From: Flavobacterium pisciphilum
GTDB lineage: Bacteria; Bacteroidota; Bacteroidia; Flavobacteriales; Flavobacteriaceae
Length of the DNA: 64,000 nt
Direction of reading: 5' to 3'
NCBI RefSeq assembly: GCF_020905345.1
Contig: NZ_JAJJMO010000001.1
Coordinates: forward strand, 4,402,001 to 4,466,000
This document shows, in pieces, positions 52,534 to 61,902 of the stretch (its first letter is position 1; each line of letters begins with the position of its first letter). The position numbers and the translations under genes are program-made. The notes below the pieces were generated by a model. The model ran no database searches. It had not been told where the DNA came from and saw only the letters and a program-made list of their open reading frames with translations.

Positions 52534-53391
52534 TTATTTTTTTAAATTACAATAATAGCCTAATTTATAAAGGTCAAATAAAAATAAAGAAGGTTTTTGA
52601 GAAAGTAAATTTAATTCCATTTTTGCTTGATTTTTTCTGAATAGAAAGGCTGAAAAAGGAGTTATTCTGAGTTTTTTTATAAAATCAAAAGATTTAAGTA
52701 TTTTACTTTCTTCAGAAGTTATTTTCTTTGAATTATAAAGTAATATCAGGTTTTCTAAGGCTGTTTTGGTTTTGTTTAGAAATATGATTGAAGTTTCTAA
52801 ATTTAAATGATATGTGGGGTTTTCAATGCATAAAATTTCAAAATGATTTGATTTTAAAACGGAGAAAAAGCACAAATCTTCATAGCCATATTTTGTAATA
52901 ACTTCATCAAAAGGATATTGAATAAAAATGTTTCTTTTTATTAATAAATTTGAGGTTAGAATTGATTTGGTTTCTCTTTTCTGTCCATAAATCCATCGTA
53001 AATACTGCTCCTCTTGAGGTTTTTTATTCTCATAAAGAATCCCTCCAAAAGCGATGTTTTCTTCTGTATTTGTAATGATATCTAAATATCGTTTTATAAA
53101 ATTATTTTGAGCAGGAAATGTGTCACAGTCTAAAATAAGAAGCCAATTGTGTTTTGCTTTTCGAGCTAATGAATTAATATTTCCTCCTCTACCAATATTT
53201 TTATCTAAAGAAATAAAAAAACAATTTTCGAGTAAATTTATTTTTTCATTGTCTTTATTCAATATAGAATTAGATCCATCATCTTGGCAAATTATCTCGA
53301 ACTCTATTTTAGATTCTAAACATTGTTTATGTAGTGCTTCAACTAGAGAAGAAACATTATAATTATAAACAGGAATTAGAATCGAAAGCAT
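52534..53391 (-). CDS. glycosyltransferase family 2
   Basis: The 285-aa GT2 protein starts LSILIPVYNYNVSSLVEALHKQC, with FEIICQDDGSN, IGRGGNINSLARKAKHNWLLILDCDTFP (DxD-like DCD), and DEVITKYGYEDLCFFSVL as the acceptor motif. The gene starts within the stop of ftsE (TAATG, 1-nt overlap), which makes it translationally coupled to the cell-division ATPase gene. Confidence 0.9.
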   Translation of the reverse strand: MLSILIPVYNYNVSSLVEALHKQCLESKIEFEIICQDDGSNSILNKDNEKINLLENCFFISLDKNIGRGGNINSLARKAKHNWLLILDCDTFPAQNNFIKRYLDIITNTEENIAFGGILYENKKPQEEQYLRWIYGQKRETKSILTSNLLIKRNIFIQYPFDEVITKYGYEDLCFFSVLKSNHFEILCIENPTYHLNLETSIIFLNKTKTALENLILLYNSKKITSEESKILKSFDFIKKLRITPFSAFLFRKNQAKMELNLLSQKPSLFLFDLYKLGYYCNLKK

Positions 53392-54074
53392 TACACTGTT
53401 CTCTGAACTACTTCAAAAATTCTAGCATCTTCACATTTTAATGTTTTCGAAGGGAATTTCATTAATAATGCATAATCATGCGTTGCCATGATAATAGTTT
53501 TTCCAAGTGCGTTGATGTTTCTCAAAACCTCAAGAACTTCAGAACTTGTTTGTGGATCTAAGTTTCCTGTAGGTTCATCAGCAAGGATAAACTCAGGATC
53601 ATTAAGTAAAGCTCTTGCAATTGCAACACGTTGTTGTTCCCCCCCAGAAAGCTGATGTGGCATTTTTTGAGTAAACTCTTTCATACCAACTTTATCTAGA
53701 ACTTCATCTATTTTGCGTTCCATTCCTTCTTTGTCTGTCCATCCAGTAGCTTTTAGAACAAAAAGCATATTGTCATTTACAGTTCTATCTGGAAGTAATT
53801 TGAAGTCTTGAAATACGATTCCAATCTTACGTCTCAAATAAGGAATATCATTTTCTTTTAGGGTAGCCAAATCAAAGTCAACAATGTGACCTTCTCCTTC
53901 TGTTAATGGTAAGTCACCATATAAAGTTTTCATGAAACTACTTTTTCCTGAACCTGTTTTTCCGATGATATAAAGAAATTCACCATGCTTTACTTCTAAA
54001 TTTACATGAGATAAAATTTTTCTTCCTTCTTGATAAATAGTTACATCTTTAAGAGACAGTACGGTTTGTGACAT
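53391..54074 (-). CDS. ftsE: cell division ATP-binding protein FtsE
   Basis: The 227-aa ABC ATPase has Walker A IIGKTGSGKSS near residue 37, the FtsE-like QDFKLLPDRTVNDN Q-loop, the signature LSGGEQQRVAIARALL, Walker B FILADEPTGNLD, and ATHDYAL as the H-loop. FtsE works with the membrane protein FtsX to activate peptidoglycan hydrolases at division. No ftsX is seen in the window. It leads an operon with two glycosyltransferases, an unusual arrangement. It could also be a LolD/MacB-type ATPase, but the Q-loop favours FtsE. Confidence 0.9.
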   Translation of the reverse strand: MSQTVLSLKDVTIYQEGRKILSHVNLEVKHGEFLYIIGKTGSGKSSFMKTLYGDLPLTEGEGHIVDFDLATLKENDIPYLRRKIGIVFQDFKLLPDRTVNDNMLFVLKATGWTDKEGMERKIDEVLDKVGMKEFTQKMPHQLSGGEQQRVAIARALLNDPEFILADEPTGNLDPQTSSEVLEVLRNINALGKTIIMATHDYALLMKFPSKTLKCEDARIFEVVQRTV

Positions 54075-54283
54075 GATAAAATTGATTTGAATGGTAAAAG
54101 TAATAAGTTAACGGCTGTATTCAAAATAAATTTTCCTCATTTAGGGAAATAGTCCTTTTTATGTGGTTATTTAAGACAATAAGTGTGTGGTTGTTGGGAT
54201 TGATAAGTGTGTTAAAACACATTAGTTGCATTTTTAATTATAATAAATACTAAAACCATTTCGTTATACCCAGTAGAAAATGA

Positions 54284-54291
54284 TACATTTG
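54284..54291 (+). promoter_or_regulatory. -7 element (TACATTTG) before the TPR gene
   Basis: TACATTTG matches TAnnTTTG. It lies 20 nt before the ATG at 54312 in the intergenic region shared with divergent ftsE. Confidence 0.55.
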
Positions 54292-54311
54292 AAAATTAAA
54301 TTAAAATCACA

Positions 54312-57300
54312 ATGCGCAAACTTTCACGGTTAATTTTTATACTAGTTTTTCTTTTATCGATTAAGGTTTCGGCACAAAAGTCGGCTATTTATACTTACGA
54401 TTTAAAGGATTTCGACAAAGCGGTTTCTTTATATAATGACAAACAATATACATCGGCTCAGATTATTTTTGAAAAAGTAAAAGAAAAAGAGACGAAAGAA
54501 GAAGTAAAGGCCGATTGTGCTTACTACATTGCTAATTGTGCTATAAGAACTAATCAGCCAAATGCTGATGAGCTTATGGAGCGTTTTGTAGAGGACTACC
54601 CAATAAGTACTAAACAAAATCAAGCATACATAGAAGTAGCTCATTATTTTTTCGATCAAGCTAATTATCCAAAAGCTTTACAATGGTTTGATCGTGTAGA
54701 TGAAAGCTATATGAGCAAAAGTGATTTAGATAAATTCAACTTCCAGAAAGGATACAGCTATTTTAATTCTAAAAAGAAAAAAGAAGCTACAACCTATTTT
54801 AATAAAGTAGTAAACTCACCAGAATATGGTTCGCAAGCCAAATACTATTTAGGATTTATGGCTTATGAAGGCGATGATTATAAAGAGGCAACTAAATACT
54901 TTGATGAAGTTTCAGGCGAAGAAAAATACAAAGAGAAGCTTTCGTATTATCAAGCTGATATGAACTTTAAATTAGGAAATTTTCAAAAAGCAATTGATTT
55001 GGGGCAAAAAGCAATGCCGAAATCAAATGAAATCGAAAAATCAGAGCTGAATAAGATTATTGGAGAAAGTTATTTTAATTTAAAAATGTATGATAAATCA
55101 ATTCCGTATTTAGTACAATATAAAGGTAAAAAAGGGAAGTGGAATAATACTGATTTCTACCAATTAGGATATGCTTATTATCAGCAAAAAGATTATGAAA
55201 ATGCTATTTCGCAATTCAATAAAATTATTGAGGGAAAAGACTTTGTGGCACAAAATGCTTATTACCATTTAGGTCAGAGTTATTTAAATACAGATAAGAA
55301 GCAACAGGCCTTAAATGCATTTAAGAATGCTGCCGAAATGGATTTTGATAAGGCAATTCAAGAAGATGCAAGTTTAAATTATGCTAAGTTGAGTTATGAA
55401 ATTGGGAATTCATATCAAAATGTACCAGTAGTACTGCTTGATTTCTTAAAGAAATATCCAAATAATTCTAGTAAATCAGAAGTAGAGAGATTATTGATAG
55501 ATTCTTATATCTCATCTAAAAACTACAGTGAAGCTTTGGTTTTATTAGAAAAGAACAGATCACCAGAGAATAGATTAGCCTATCAAAAAGTGCTTTTTTA
55601 TAGAGGATTAGAGTTGTATAATGACAATAATTATCAAGAGGCTTATAAAATGTTTGTGAAATCTTTAGGTGAACAAAAAAGTCCTGAGTTTACAGCGCGA
55701 GCTACTTTCTGGAAAGGAGAAACAGAGTATCTTAATGATGATTTTAAAAATGCTTTAATCAGTTATAAGCAATTTGCAGGTTTAGCTGCTGCCAAAGCGA
55801 TTCCAGAGTTTAAAAATGTAAATTATAATATTGCTTATACGTATTTTAAATTAAAAGAATATGATAATGCTGCCAACTCATTTCAGGCACAAATTGATAA
55901 TTCAAAAGAGGATACTTCAAGATTGCACGATTCTTATTTAAGATTAGCTGATTGTCGATTTGTAACTTCGAAGTATTCATCTGCTATGGAGGCTTATACT
56001 AAAGTAATGAGCTTTAGAGGAGTTGATGCAGATTATGCTTATTATCAAAAAGCCATTTGTTATGGTTTTATGAATAAAAATGATAAAAAAATAGAAGAGC
56101 TTAATGGGTTTCTTCAGATGTACAAAAAATCAGAATATCGTGATGATGTCATGTTTGAGTTAGCAAATACTTATGCTGCTGTAAAAAAACAAGAACAGGC
56201 AATTAAAATGTATGATCAATTGGTTTCGGAATTTAAAAATGGAGCTTTCACAGCAAAAGCTATTTTGCGTGAGGGATTAATTTATTATAATTCAGATAGA
56301 GATCAATTGGCTTTGGTTAAATTTAAAAAGGTTGCTGCGGATTTTCCTAGAACTCCAGAGGCGCTTGAAGCAGTTTCTACAGCTAGATTAATTTATGTTG
56401 ACAACGGAAAAGTAGATGAATATGCTACTTGGGTACGTACTCTAGATTTTGTAGCTGTTACTGATGCTGATTTGGATAATGACACTTTTGAGGGAGCGAT
56501 AAAACAATTTGAGCAAAATAATAATAAGCAAGCTATTGTAGGTTTGAGTGGTTATGTGAGCAAATTTCCAAAAGGAATACATGCGCTAGAAGCTAACTTT
56601 AAATTAGCACAAGCATATACAGCAGAAGGCTCAGAAAGTAAATCGATACCTAATTATCAATATGTAATTGAACAACCTCGAAACGAGTATACTGAACAAT
56701 CTTTGATGCGTTTGGCTCAGATATTCTTAAAAGCTAAAGATTGTGATAAAGCAATTTCCGTTTTAACTCGTATAGAAAATGAAGGTGATTCGTCTCAGAA
56801 TAAAACATTTGCACAGGCAAATTTGATGAAATGTTATTATGATAAAAACGATTATAATAACTCAGTTGTATATGCAGAAAAAGTGTTGCAAAACCCTAAG
56901 ACAGATGAAAATGTAAAAAGTGATGCACAAATTATCGTAGCAAGAGCAGCAATTAAATCTGGTGATGAAGATAAAGCTAAAACAGCTTATGCAAAATTAG
57001 CTACAACGTCAAAAGGAGAATTGGCAGCTGAAGCATTATACTATGATGCTTACTTTAAAAATAAAGAAAACAAGTACGACGCTTCAAATGCAACGGTACA
57101 AAAACTAGCTAAGAATTATTCGTCATTTAAATATTTCGGAGCAAAAGGATTGGTGTTAATGGCGAAAAATTTCTATGGTTTAAAAGATAGTTATCAGGCA
57201 ACTTATATTCTAGAGAATGTGATTCAGAATTTTACAGCTTATCCAGATGTGGTTTCGGAGGCAGAAAAAGAATTAAGTGCTATTAAAGTAGAAGAGTCTA

Positions 57301-57326
57301 AAACCAATTCGTCGATTACAAAATAG
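54312..57326 (+). CDS. exported TPR-repeat protein, 1004 aa
   Basis: The 1004-aa protein has a signal peptide (LIFILVFLLSIKVSA) followed by TPR-like helical pairs along almost the whole chain, for example YTSAQIIFEKVKEKETKEEVKADCAYYIANCAI, YPKALQWFDRVDESYM, YENAISQFNKIIEGKDFVAQNAYYHLGQSYLNT and YSSAMEAYTKVM. I count well over fifteen repeats. It is likely a periplasmic scaffold of the YbgF/BamD-like kind. It precedes a TonB-receptor-like barrel gene by 114 nt on the same strand, a pairing I have seen in other Bacteroidota. Confidence 0.88.
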   Translation: MRKLSRLIFILVFLLSIKVSAQKSAIYTYDLKDFDKAVSLYNDKQYTSAQIIFEKVKEKETKEEVKADCAYYIANCAIRTNQPNADELMERFVEDYPISTKQNQAYIEVAHYFFDQANYPKALQWFDRVDESYMSKSDLDKFNFQKGYSYFNSKKKKEATTYFNKVVNSPEYGSQAKYYLGFMAYEGDDYKEATKYFDEVSGEEKYKEKLSYYQADMNFKLGNFQKAIDLGQKAMPKSNEIEKSELNKIIGESYFNLKMYDKSIPYLVQYKGKKGKWNNTDFYQLGYAYYQQKDYENAISQFNKIIEGKDFVAQNAYYHLGQSYLNTDKKQQALNAFKNAAEMDFDKAIQEDASLNYAKLSYEIGNSYQNVPVVLLDFLKKYPNNSSKSEVERLLIDSYISSKNYSEALVLLEKNRSPENRLAYQKVLFYRGLELYNDNNYQEAYKMFVKSLGEQKSPEFTARATFWKGETEYLNDDFKNALISYKQFAGLAAAKAIPEFKNVNYNIAYTYFKLKEYDNAANSFQAQIDNSKEDTSRLHDSYLRLADCRFVTSKYSSAMEAYTKVMSFRGVDADYAYYQKAICYGFMNKNDKKIEELNGFLQMYKKSEYRDDVMFELANTYAAVKKQEQAIKMYDQLVSEFKNGAFTAKAILREGLIYYNSDRDQLALVKFKKVAADFPRTPEALEAVSTARLIYVDNGKVDEYATWVRTLDFVAVTDADLDNDTFEGAIKQFEQNNNKQAIVGLSGYVSKFPKGIHALEANFKLAQAYTAEGSESKSIPNYQYVIEQPRNEYTEQSLMRLAQIFLKAKDCDKAISVLTRIENEGDSSQNKTFAQANLMKCYYDKNDYNNSVVYAEKVLQNPKTDENVKSDAQIIVARAAIKSGDEDKAKTAYAKLATTSKGELAAEALYYDAYFKNKENKYDASNATVQKLAKNYSSFKYFGAKGLVLMAKNFYGLKDSYQATYILENVIQNFTAYPDVVSEAEKELSAIKVEESKTNSSITK

Positions 57327-57440
57327 AAAATTGAAATATAAAATGTGAGATGTAAAAGTGAAATGGAAAATAATCATGAAGAATATTCACTACATCTTAC
57401 TTCTTAATTTTTCACGTCTTTCTAAAAATAATAATAAAAT

Positions 57441-59213
57441 ATGAAAATCAATTTCCAAAATAAACATATCGCTTTTCTTTTACTGTTAACGTCTCAGTTG
57501 GCTTTGGCACAAAAAAAAGATGAAACAAAAAAGAAAGAAGAAACAATTGGTACTGAAGAAGTAAATGTTGTAAAAGCATATTCACCTACAATTTCAGATG
57601 CCTTTAAGGTAAAAGAAATTCCATCATTAAATGATGAGGGGAATGCTCCTAAAGAAACCATTAAATATACTATTTTTTCTTTCCCAGTAGCATCAACTTT
57701 TACCCCTTCAAAAGGAAATGCTCAAGGTGTAGATAAAGCAAAAAAAGAACATTTGTTTACTAATTATGCGACAGCAGGAGTTGGTAATTACGGTAATTTA
57801 AATGCAGAATTATTTGTAGCTCAAGAATTAGGGAACAATGATTATGTAGCGGGAATGTTCAAGCATCAGTCTTCACAAGGGGGGATTAAAGGAATTGATC
57901 TTAATGATAAGTTTTATGACACTTCATTGGATGTAATCTATGGAGTGAAAAACAGAGATATGTCTTGGAGTATTGATTTAGGATACCAAAATCAGATTTA
58001 TAATTGGTATGGTTTGCCAGTTGATTTTGGTTCGACATTAGCTCCACAAGATCGCGGAATGCTAATTAGTAGTATAAGTCCAAAGCATTCGTACAACGGA
58101 ATTAATCTTGGAGGAAATATTGATTTTAGCGATGGAATCTTCACCAAGGCAAGTATGAAATACAGCCACTTTTCTGATGGATTAAAATCTTCTGAGAATA
58201 GGTTTTACATAAAACCATCTTTTAAAGTAGAGATAATGGATCAGTCTATAAATACAGATGTAATTGTAGATTATGTAGGTGGAAGTTTTGAGAATAATTA
58301 TGAAAAGACAAATTTAGCACCTATAAAATATGGTTTTACTAATTTTGGATTATCGCCAAGTTTTGTAATGCAGCAAGATGATTGGACATTAAATTTAGGA
58401 GCTAAATTATTCTACAGTTTGGATAATGAAAATAGTAATAGTAAAATTTTAGTATATCCAAATGTAACTGCTTCTTATAAGGTAGTTGGAGATTTAATGA
58501 TTTTTTATGCTGGTGCTGAAGGGAACTTGGAGCAAAATACATACATGGATTTTGTTGACCAGAACCCATTTTTATCTCCAACATTAAATATTAATCCAAC
58601 AGATAAACAATTTGATGTTTTTGCAGGTTTAAAAGGGAAATTAGCAAATAATGTGAGTTATAAAGTTCAGGGATCCTATGTAAATGAAAGAAATAAGGCA
58701 TTGTTTAAGAGCAATAACTATACAGAAGATATAGCTAATGAAAAATATGCTTTCGGTAATTCATTTCAAGTTGTATACGATGATATGACGACATTGCGTT
58801 TCTATGGAGAGTTAAAAGCTGATTTTTCTAAGAATGTTTCTTTTGGAATCAACGGAACTTTTAATAGTTATAGCAATGACTACCAAAGCGAAGCTTGGAA
58901 TTTACCAACAATGAAATTAAGTACAAGTTTAGACTTTAATGTTACTAAGCAATGGTATGCAGGATTTAATTTGTTCTATGTAGGAGAAAGAAAAGATGAG
59001 CAGGTAAATACTAGTTTAGGAATTGAATCAAGTCCGATTACCTTAAAAAGTTATTTTGATTTAAATGCACATGTAGGATATAAATACAGCGATAGATTGA
59101 CTTTTTATTTAAAAGCAAATAATATTACCAATCAAGCATATCAAAGATGGTTAAATTACCCAGTTCAAGGTTTTCAGATTATGGCTGGAGCTAATTATAA
59201 ATTTGATTTTTAA
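57441..59213 (+). CDS. TonB-receptor-like outer-membrane barrel lacking a plug domain
   Basis: The 590-aa protein has a signal peptide (HIAFLLLLTSQLALAQ), then a charged linker and EEVNVVKAYSPTISDAFKVKEIPSL, which resembles a TonB box region, but no plug domain follows. The remaining 480 residues are beta-barrel strands ending KFDF, with the TBDR-like segment NNITNQAYQRWLNYPVQGFQIMAGANYKF. Known TonB receptors usually exceed 700 aa, so this is a plug-less relative. It may form a complex with the TPR protein upstream. Confidence 0.8.
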   Translation: MKINFQNKHIAFLLLLTSQLALAQKKDETKKKEETIGTEEVNVVKAYSPTISDAFKVKEIPSLNDEGNAPKETIKYTIFSFPVASTFTPSKGNAQGVDKAKKEHLFTNYATAGVGNYGNLNAELFVAQELGNNDYVAGMFKHQSSQGGIKGIDLNDKFYDTSLDVIYGVKNRDMSWSIDLGYQNQIYNWYGLPVDFGSTLAPQDRGMLISSISPKHSYNGINLGGNIDFSDGIFTKASMKYSHFSDGLKSSENRFYIKPSFKVEIMDQSINTDVIVDYVGGSFENNYEKTNLAPIKYGFTNFGLSPSFVMQQDDWTLNLGAKLFYSLDNENSNSKILVYPNVTASYKVVGDLMIFYAGAEGNLEQNTYMDFVDQNPFLSPTLNINPTDKQFDVFAGLKGKLANNVSYKVQGSYVNERNKALFKSNNYTEDIANEKYAFGNSFQVVYDDMTTLRFYGELKADFSKNVSFGINGTFNSYSNDYQSEAWNLPTMKLSTSLDFNVTKQWYAGFNLFYVGERKDEQVNTSLGIESSPITLKSYFDLNAHVGYKYSDRLTFYLKANNITNQAYQRWLNYPVQGFQIMAGANYKFDF

Positions 59214-59256
59214 AGAGGTTTGACTGTAAGATTTACGTGAGAAACGTTAAGTTTTT

Positions 59257-59299
59257 TTAGCCACGAATTCAAAAAATATTTTTTTGAATTCGTGGCTAA
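59257..59299. terminator. 20-bp hairpin terminator, dispersed-repeat type
   Basis: TTAGCCACGAATTCAAAAAA and its complement TTTTTTGAATTCGTGGCTAA form a 20-bp perfect stem with a 3-nt loop, followed by CTTTTT. The GCCACGAATTC core is a repeat type I remember from other Flavobacterium intergenic regions. Confidence 0.8.
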
Positions 59300-59408
59300 C
59301 TTTTTAAAATAACTTTAATTTGCGATCTTTGTGTAAATCGCAGCAAACCCTACAGTTTAAAAAAAATCAGGAATAGAGTGCCTGAGCAACTTAGCATCTA
59401 AAAAAAAA

Positions 59409-59858
59409 ATGACTTTCAAGCAAAAAATACATACCTATTATTTACAAATGGTTCAGGATCGAATAGATGTTTTTAAAGACATGATTTCGGCTTTGACAGA
59501 AGATTCTAAAAATGATGCCAAAGGTTCTGCAGGAGACAAGCATGAAACGGCTTTGTCGATGATGCATATCGAGCAGGAAAAACTAACTAATAAATTAAAA
59601 GAAGCAATTGCTCAAAAAGCAATTTTAGATAGGATAGACGCTGAGTTTATTTCTTCGACTATTATTATTGGTAGTCTAGTTCAGGCAAATGGAATTTATT
59701 TGTATCTGAGTGTAGCTTTACCTAAAGTTTCAATTGATGGTATTAATGTGATTGCATTGTCGCCACAATCTCCACTAGGGGCTCATTTAATGGGGAACAA
59801 AGTTGGTTTTGAATTTGAAATCAATAAGACACATTATACTATCGAAAGTGTTTGTTAA
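59409..59858 (+). CDS. GreA/GreB-like protein (often annotated 3-oxoacyl-ACP synthase)
   Basis: The 149-aa protein has an N-terminal coiled-coil hairpin (KIHTYYLQMVQDRIDVFKDMIS; LTNKLKEAIAQKAILDRID, residues 5-75) and a C-terminal FKBP-like domain with SPQSPLGAHLMGNKVGFEFEI, matching the SPLGxxLxGKxxGD motif of GreA transcript-cleavage factors. Databases often call such proteins 3-oxoacyl-ACP synthase, which the sequence does not support. The coiled-coil tip residues DSKNDAKGSAGDKHET contain the acidic pair seen in Gre factors. Function as an RNA-polymerase secondary-channel factor is inference. Confidence 0.7.
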   Translation: MTFKQKIHTYYLQMVQDRIDVFKDMISALTEDSKNDAKGSAGDKHETALSMMHIEQEKLTNKLKEAIAQKAILDRIDAEFISSTIIIGSLVQANGIYLYLSVALPKVSIDGINVIALSPQSPLGAHLMGNKVGFEFEINKTHYTIESVC

Positions 59859-60006
59859 GAGGGGAATTTTCTTTCACTTTTAAACTAAAACTAAGTAAAG
59901 AATTTAAAATTATAACTACAATGCTATTTTTTGCTTCTTTATTTTTTCATTTTTATTGTAAATTTTGATTTTTTGTTACAGATTATAACTGAAATGTTTG
60001 TTTGTG

Positions 60007-60037
60007 TTTTGTATTTGTAACTGTTATTGCATATTTG
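60007..60037 (+). promoter_or_regulatory. promoter of the first asnB
   Basis: TTTTG at 60007-60011 and CATATTTG at 60030-60037 are 18 nt apart; one -7 base differs from TAnnTTTG. The ATG lies at 60077. Confidence 0.5.
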
Positions 60038-60076
60038 CCTTATCAAAACGAATAAAAAATATAAAAATATATAGTT

Positions 60077-61753
60077 ATGTGTGGAATAGTATGTGCTTTT
60101 GATCTAAAGCAAAAAGCAGAAACGTTAAGACCTCAAGTATTAGAAATGTCTAAAATCATTCGCCACCGCGGACCAGATTGGAGTGGTATTTATAGTAATG
60201 ATAAGGCAATTTTATCACATGAGCGTTTAGCAATTGTAGATCCAGCTTCTGGAAAACAACCCTTGTTTACAGAAGACAAGAAATTAGTTCTAGCTGCAAA
60301 CGGTGAAATATATAACCACAGAGAATTACGCAAGCAATTTGAAGGAAAATACAACTTTCAGACTGAAAGCGATTGTGAAGTTATCTTGGCGCTTTATAAA
60401 GAGAAAGGACCACATTTTATAGATGAAATGAACGGTATTTTCGGATTTGCAATATACGATGTAGAAAAAGACGAGTACTTTATTGCCCGTGATCATATGG
60501 GAATTATTCCGTTATATATTGGATGGGACCAAGATGGAACTTTTTATGTAGCTTCAGAGTTGAAAGCATTAGAAGGATATTGTACGAAAATACAGTTATT
60601 TCCTCCAGGTCATTATATGACAAGTAAAGATGGTGAATTTGTGCAATGGTATAAAAGAGATTGGACAGAGTACGATGCCGTAAAAGATAATGAAACAAGT
60701 ATTCCTGAAATCAAAAAAGCGCTTGAGGCAGCTGTTCATAGACAGTTAATGAGTGATGTGCCTTACGGAGTTTTATTATCTGGAGGTTTAGATTCTTCTA
60801 TTACATCGGCAGTAGCTAAAAAGTATGCTCAAAAACGTATTGAATCAGATGATACTACAGATGCTTGGTATCCACAATTACACTCTTTTTCAGTAGGATT
60901 AGAAGGTTCGCCAGATTTAGCTGCAGCGCAAATCGTTGCTAAACATATCGGAACAATTCACCATGAAATCAAATTCACTATTCAAGAAGGGCTAGATGCT
61001 GTTCGTGATGTGATTTATAACTTAGAAACGTACGATGTAACTACAGTTAGAGCATCAACACCAATGTGGTTAATGGCGAGAGTTATTAAATCAATGGGAA
61101 TTAAAATGGTATTGTCTGGAGAAGGTGCAGATGAGTTGTTTGGAGGGTATCTTTACTTTCATAAAGCGCCAAATGCAAAAGAATTTCATGAAGAAAACGT
61201 TCGTAAGTTGGGTAAACTGCATATGTATGATTGTTTACGTGCAAACAAAAGTTTGGCTGCTTGGGGGATAGAAGGACGTGTACCATTCTTGGATAAAGAA
61301 TTTATGGATGTTGCCATGCGTATTAACCCACAAGATAAAATGATCAACAAAGAGCATCCAATGGAAAAATGGGTAGTTCGTAAAGCTTTTGAGGATATGC
61401 TTCCAGAAAGTGTTGCTTGGAGACAAAAAGAACAATTCTCAGATGGAGTAGGGTATAGTTGGATTGATACTTTGAAAGAAGTAGTAGCAAAAGAAGTTTC
61501 GGATGAGCAATTGGCGAATGCGAAATATAAATTCCCTTTACAGACCCCAACCTCTAAAGAAGAGTATTACTATCGTTCTATTTTTACAGAACATTTTCCA
61601 AGTGATGCAGCGGCTTTGTGTGTGCCTCAGGAAGCAAGTGTGGCTTGTAGTACTAAAATTGCTTTGGAGTGGGATGAAGCTTTCAAAAACATGAATGACC
61701 CTTCAGGAAGAGCGGTTGCAAGTGTTCATGATGATGCGTATGTTAAAGCATAA
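60077..61753 (+). CDS. asnB: asparagine synthase B (glutamine-hydrolysing), copy 1
   Basis: AsnB makes asparagine from aspartate, ATP and glutamine-derived ammonia. The 558-aa product begins MCGIVCAFDLK, with Cys2 as the glutaminase nucleophile, then RHRGPDWSGI and NGEIYNHREL. The synthetase half has the PP-loop SGGLDSSITSAVAKK, the ATHH-like EIKFTIQEGLDAV and LSGEGADELFGGYLYF. Both domains look complete. A second paralogue follows 150 nt downstream on the same strand. Confidence 0.96.
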   Translation: MCGIVCAFDLKQKAETLRPQVLEMSKIIRHRGPDWSGIYSNDKAILSHERLAIVDPASGKQPLFTEDKKLVLAANGEIYNHRELRKQFEGKYNFQTESDCEVILALYKEKGPHFIDEMNGIFGFAIYDVEKDEYFIARDHMGIIPLYIGWDQDGTFYVASELKALEGYCTKIQLFPPGHYMTSKDGEFVQWYKRDWTEYDAVKDNETSIPEIKKALEAAVHRQLMSDVPYGVLLSGGLDSSITSAVAKKYAQKRIESDDTTDAWYPQLHSFSVGLEGSPDLAAAQIVAKHIGTIHHEIKFTIQEGLDAVRDVIYNLETYDVTTVRASTPMWLMARVIKSMGIKMVLSGEGADELFGGYLYFHKAPNAKEFHEENVRKLGKLHMYDCLRANKSLAAWGIEGRVPFLDKEFMDVAMRINPQDKMINKEHPMEKWVVRKAFEDMLPESVAWRQKEQFSDGVGYSWIDTLKEVVAKEVSDEQLANAKYKFPLQTPTSKEEYYYRSIFTEHFPSDAAALCVPQEASVACSTKIALEWDEAFKNMNDPSGRAVASVHDDAYVKA

Positions 61754-61775
61754 AGAAAATAAAATTATATTAAAG

Positions 61776-61815
61776 AAAGCGCTCTCAATCTTTGGGAACG
61801 TTTTCTTTTTTTAAA
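61776..61815 (+). terminator. imperfect terminator between the asnB copies
   Basis: AGAAAGCGCTCTC pairs imperfectly with GGGAACGTTTTCT and a run of T follows. It partly separates the two asnB genes. Confidence 0.5.
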
Positions 61816-61856
61816 GTAAAAACTGATAATTTAGTGGTTAAAAGAGAATTTTTAGC

Positions 61857-61864
61857 CATATTTG
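61857..61864 (+). promoter_or_regulatory. -7-like element (CATATTTG) before asnB copy 2
   Basis: The same CATATTTG octamer seen before copy 1 lies 39 nt upstream of the ATG at 61903, suggesting the gene also has its own promoter. Confidence 0.45.
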
Positions 61865-61902
61865 TTATAGCAAAATTTTTAAAGTATTAAAAAGATATAG
61901 TT

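Noticed and set aside
39493..53391. Prophage origin for the fibre-like genes
   Set aside because: No capsid, terminase, integrase or lysis genes are present; the neighbours are polysaccharide genes and the proteins have Sec signal peptides.
59409..59858. 3-oxoacyl-ACP synthase label for the 149-aa protein
   Set aside because: The protein is far too short and lacks thiolase motifs; coiled coil plus SPLGAHLMG fits a GreA-like fold.
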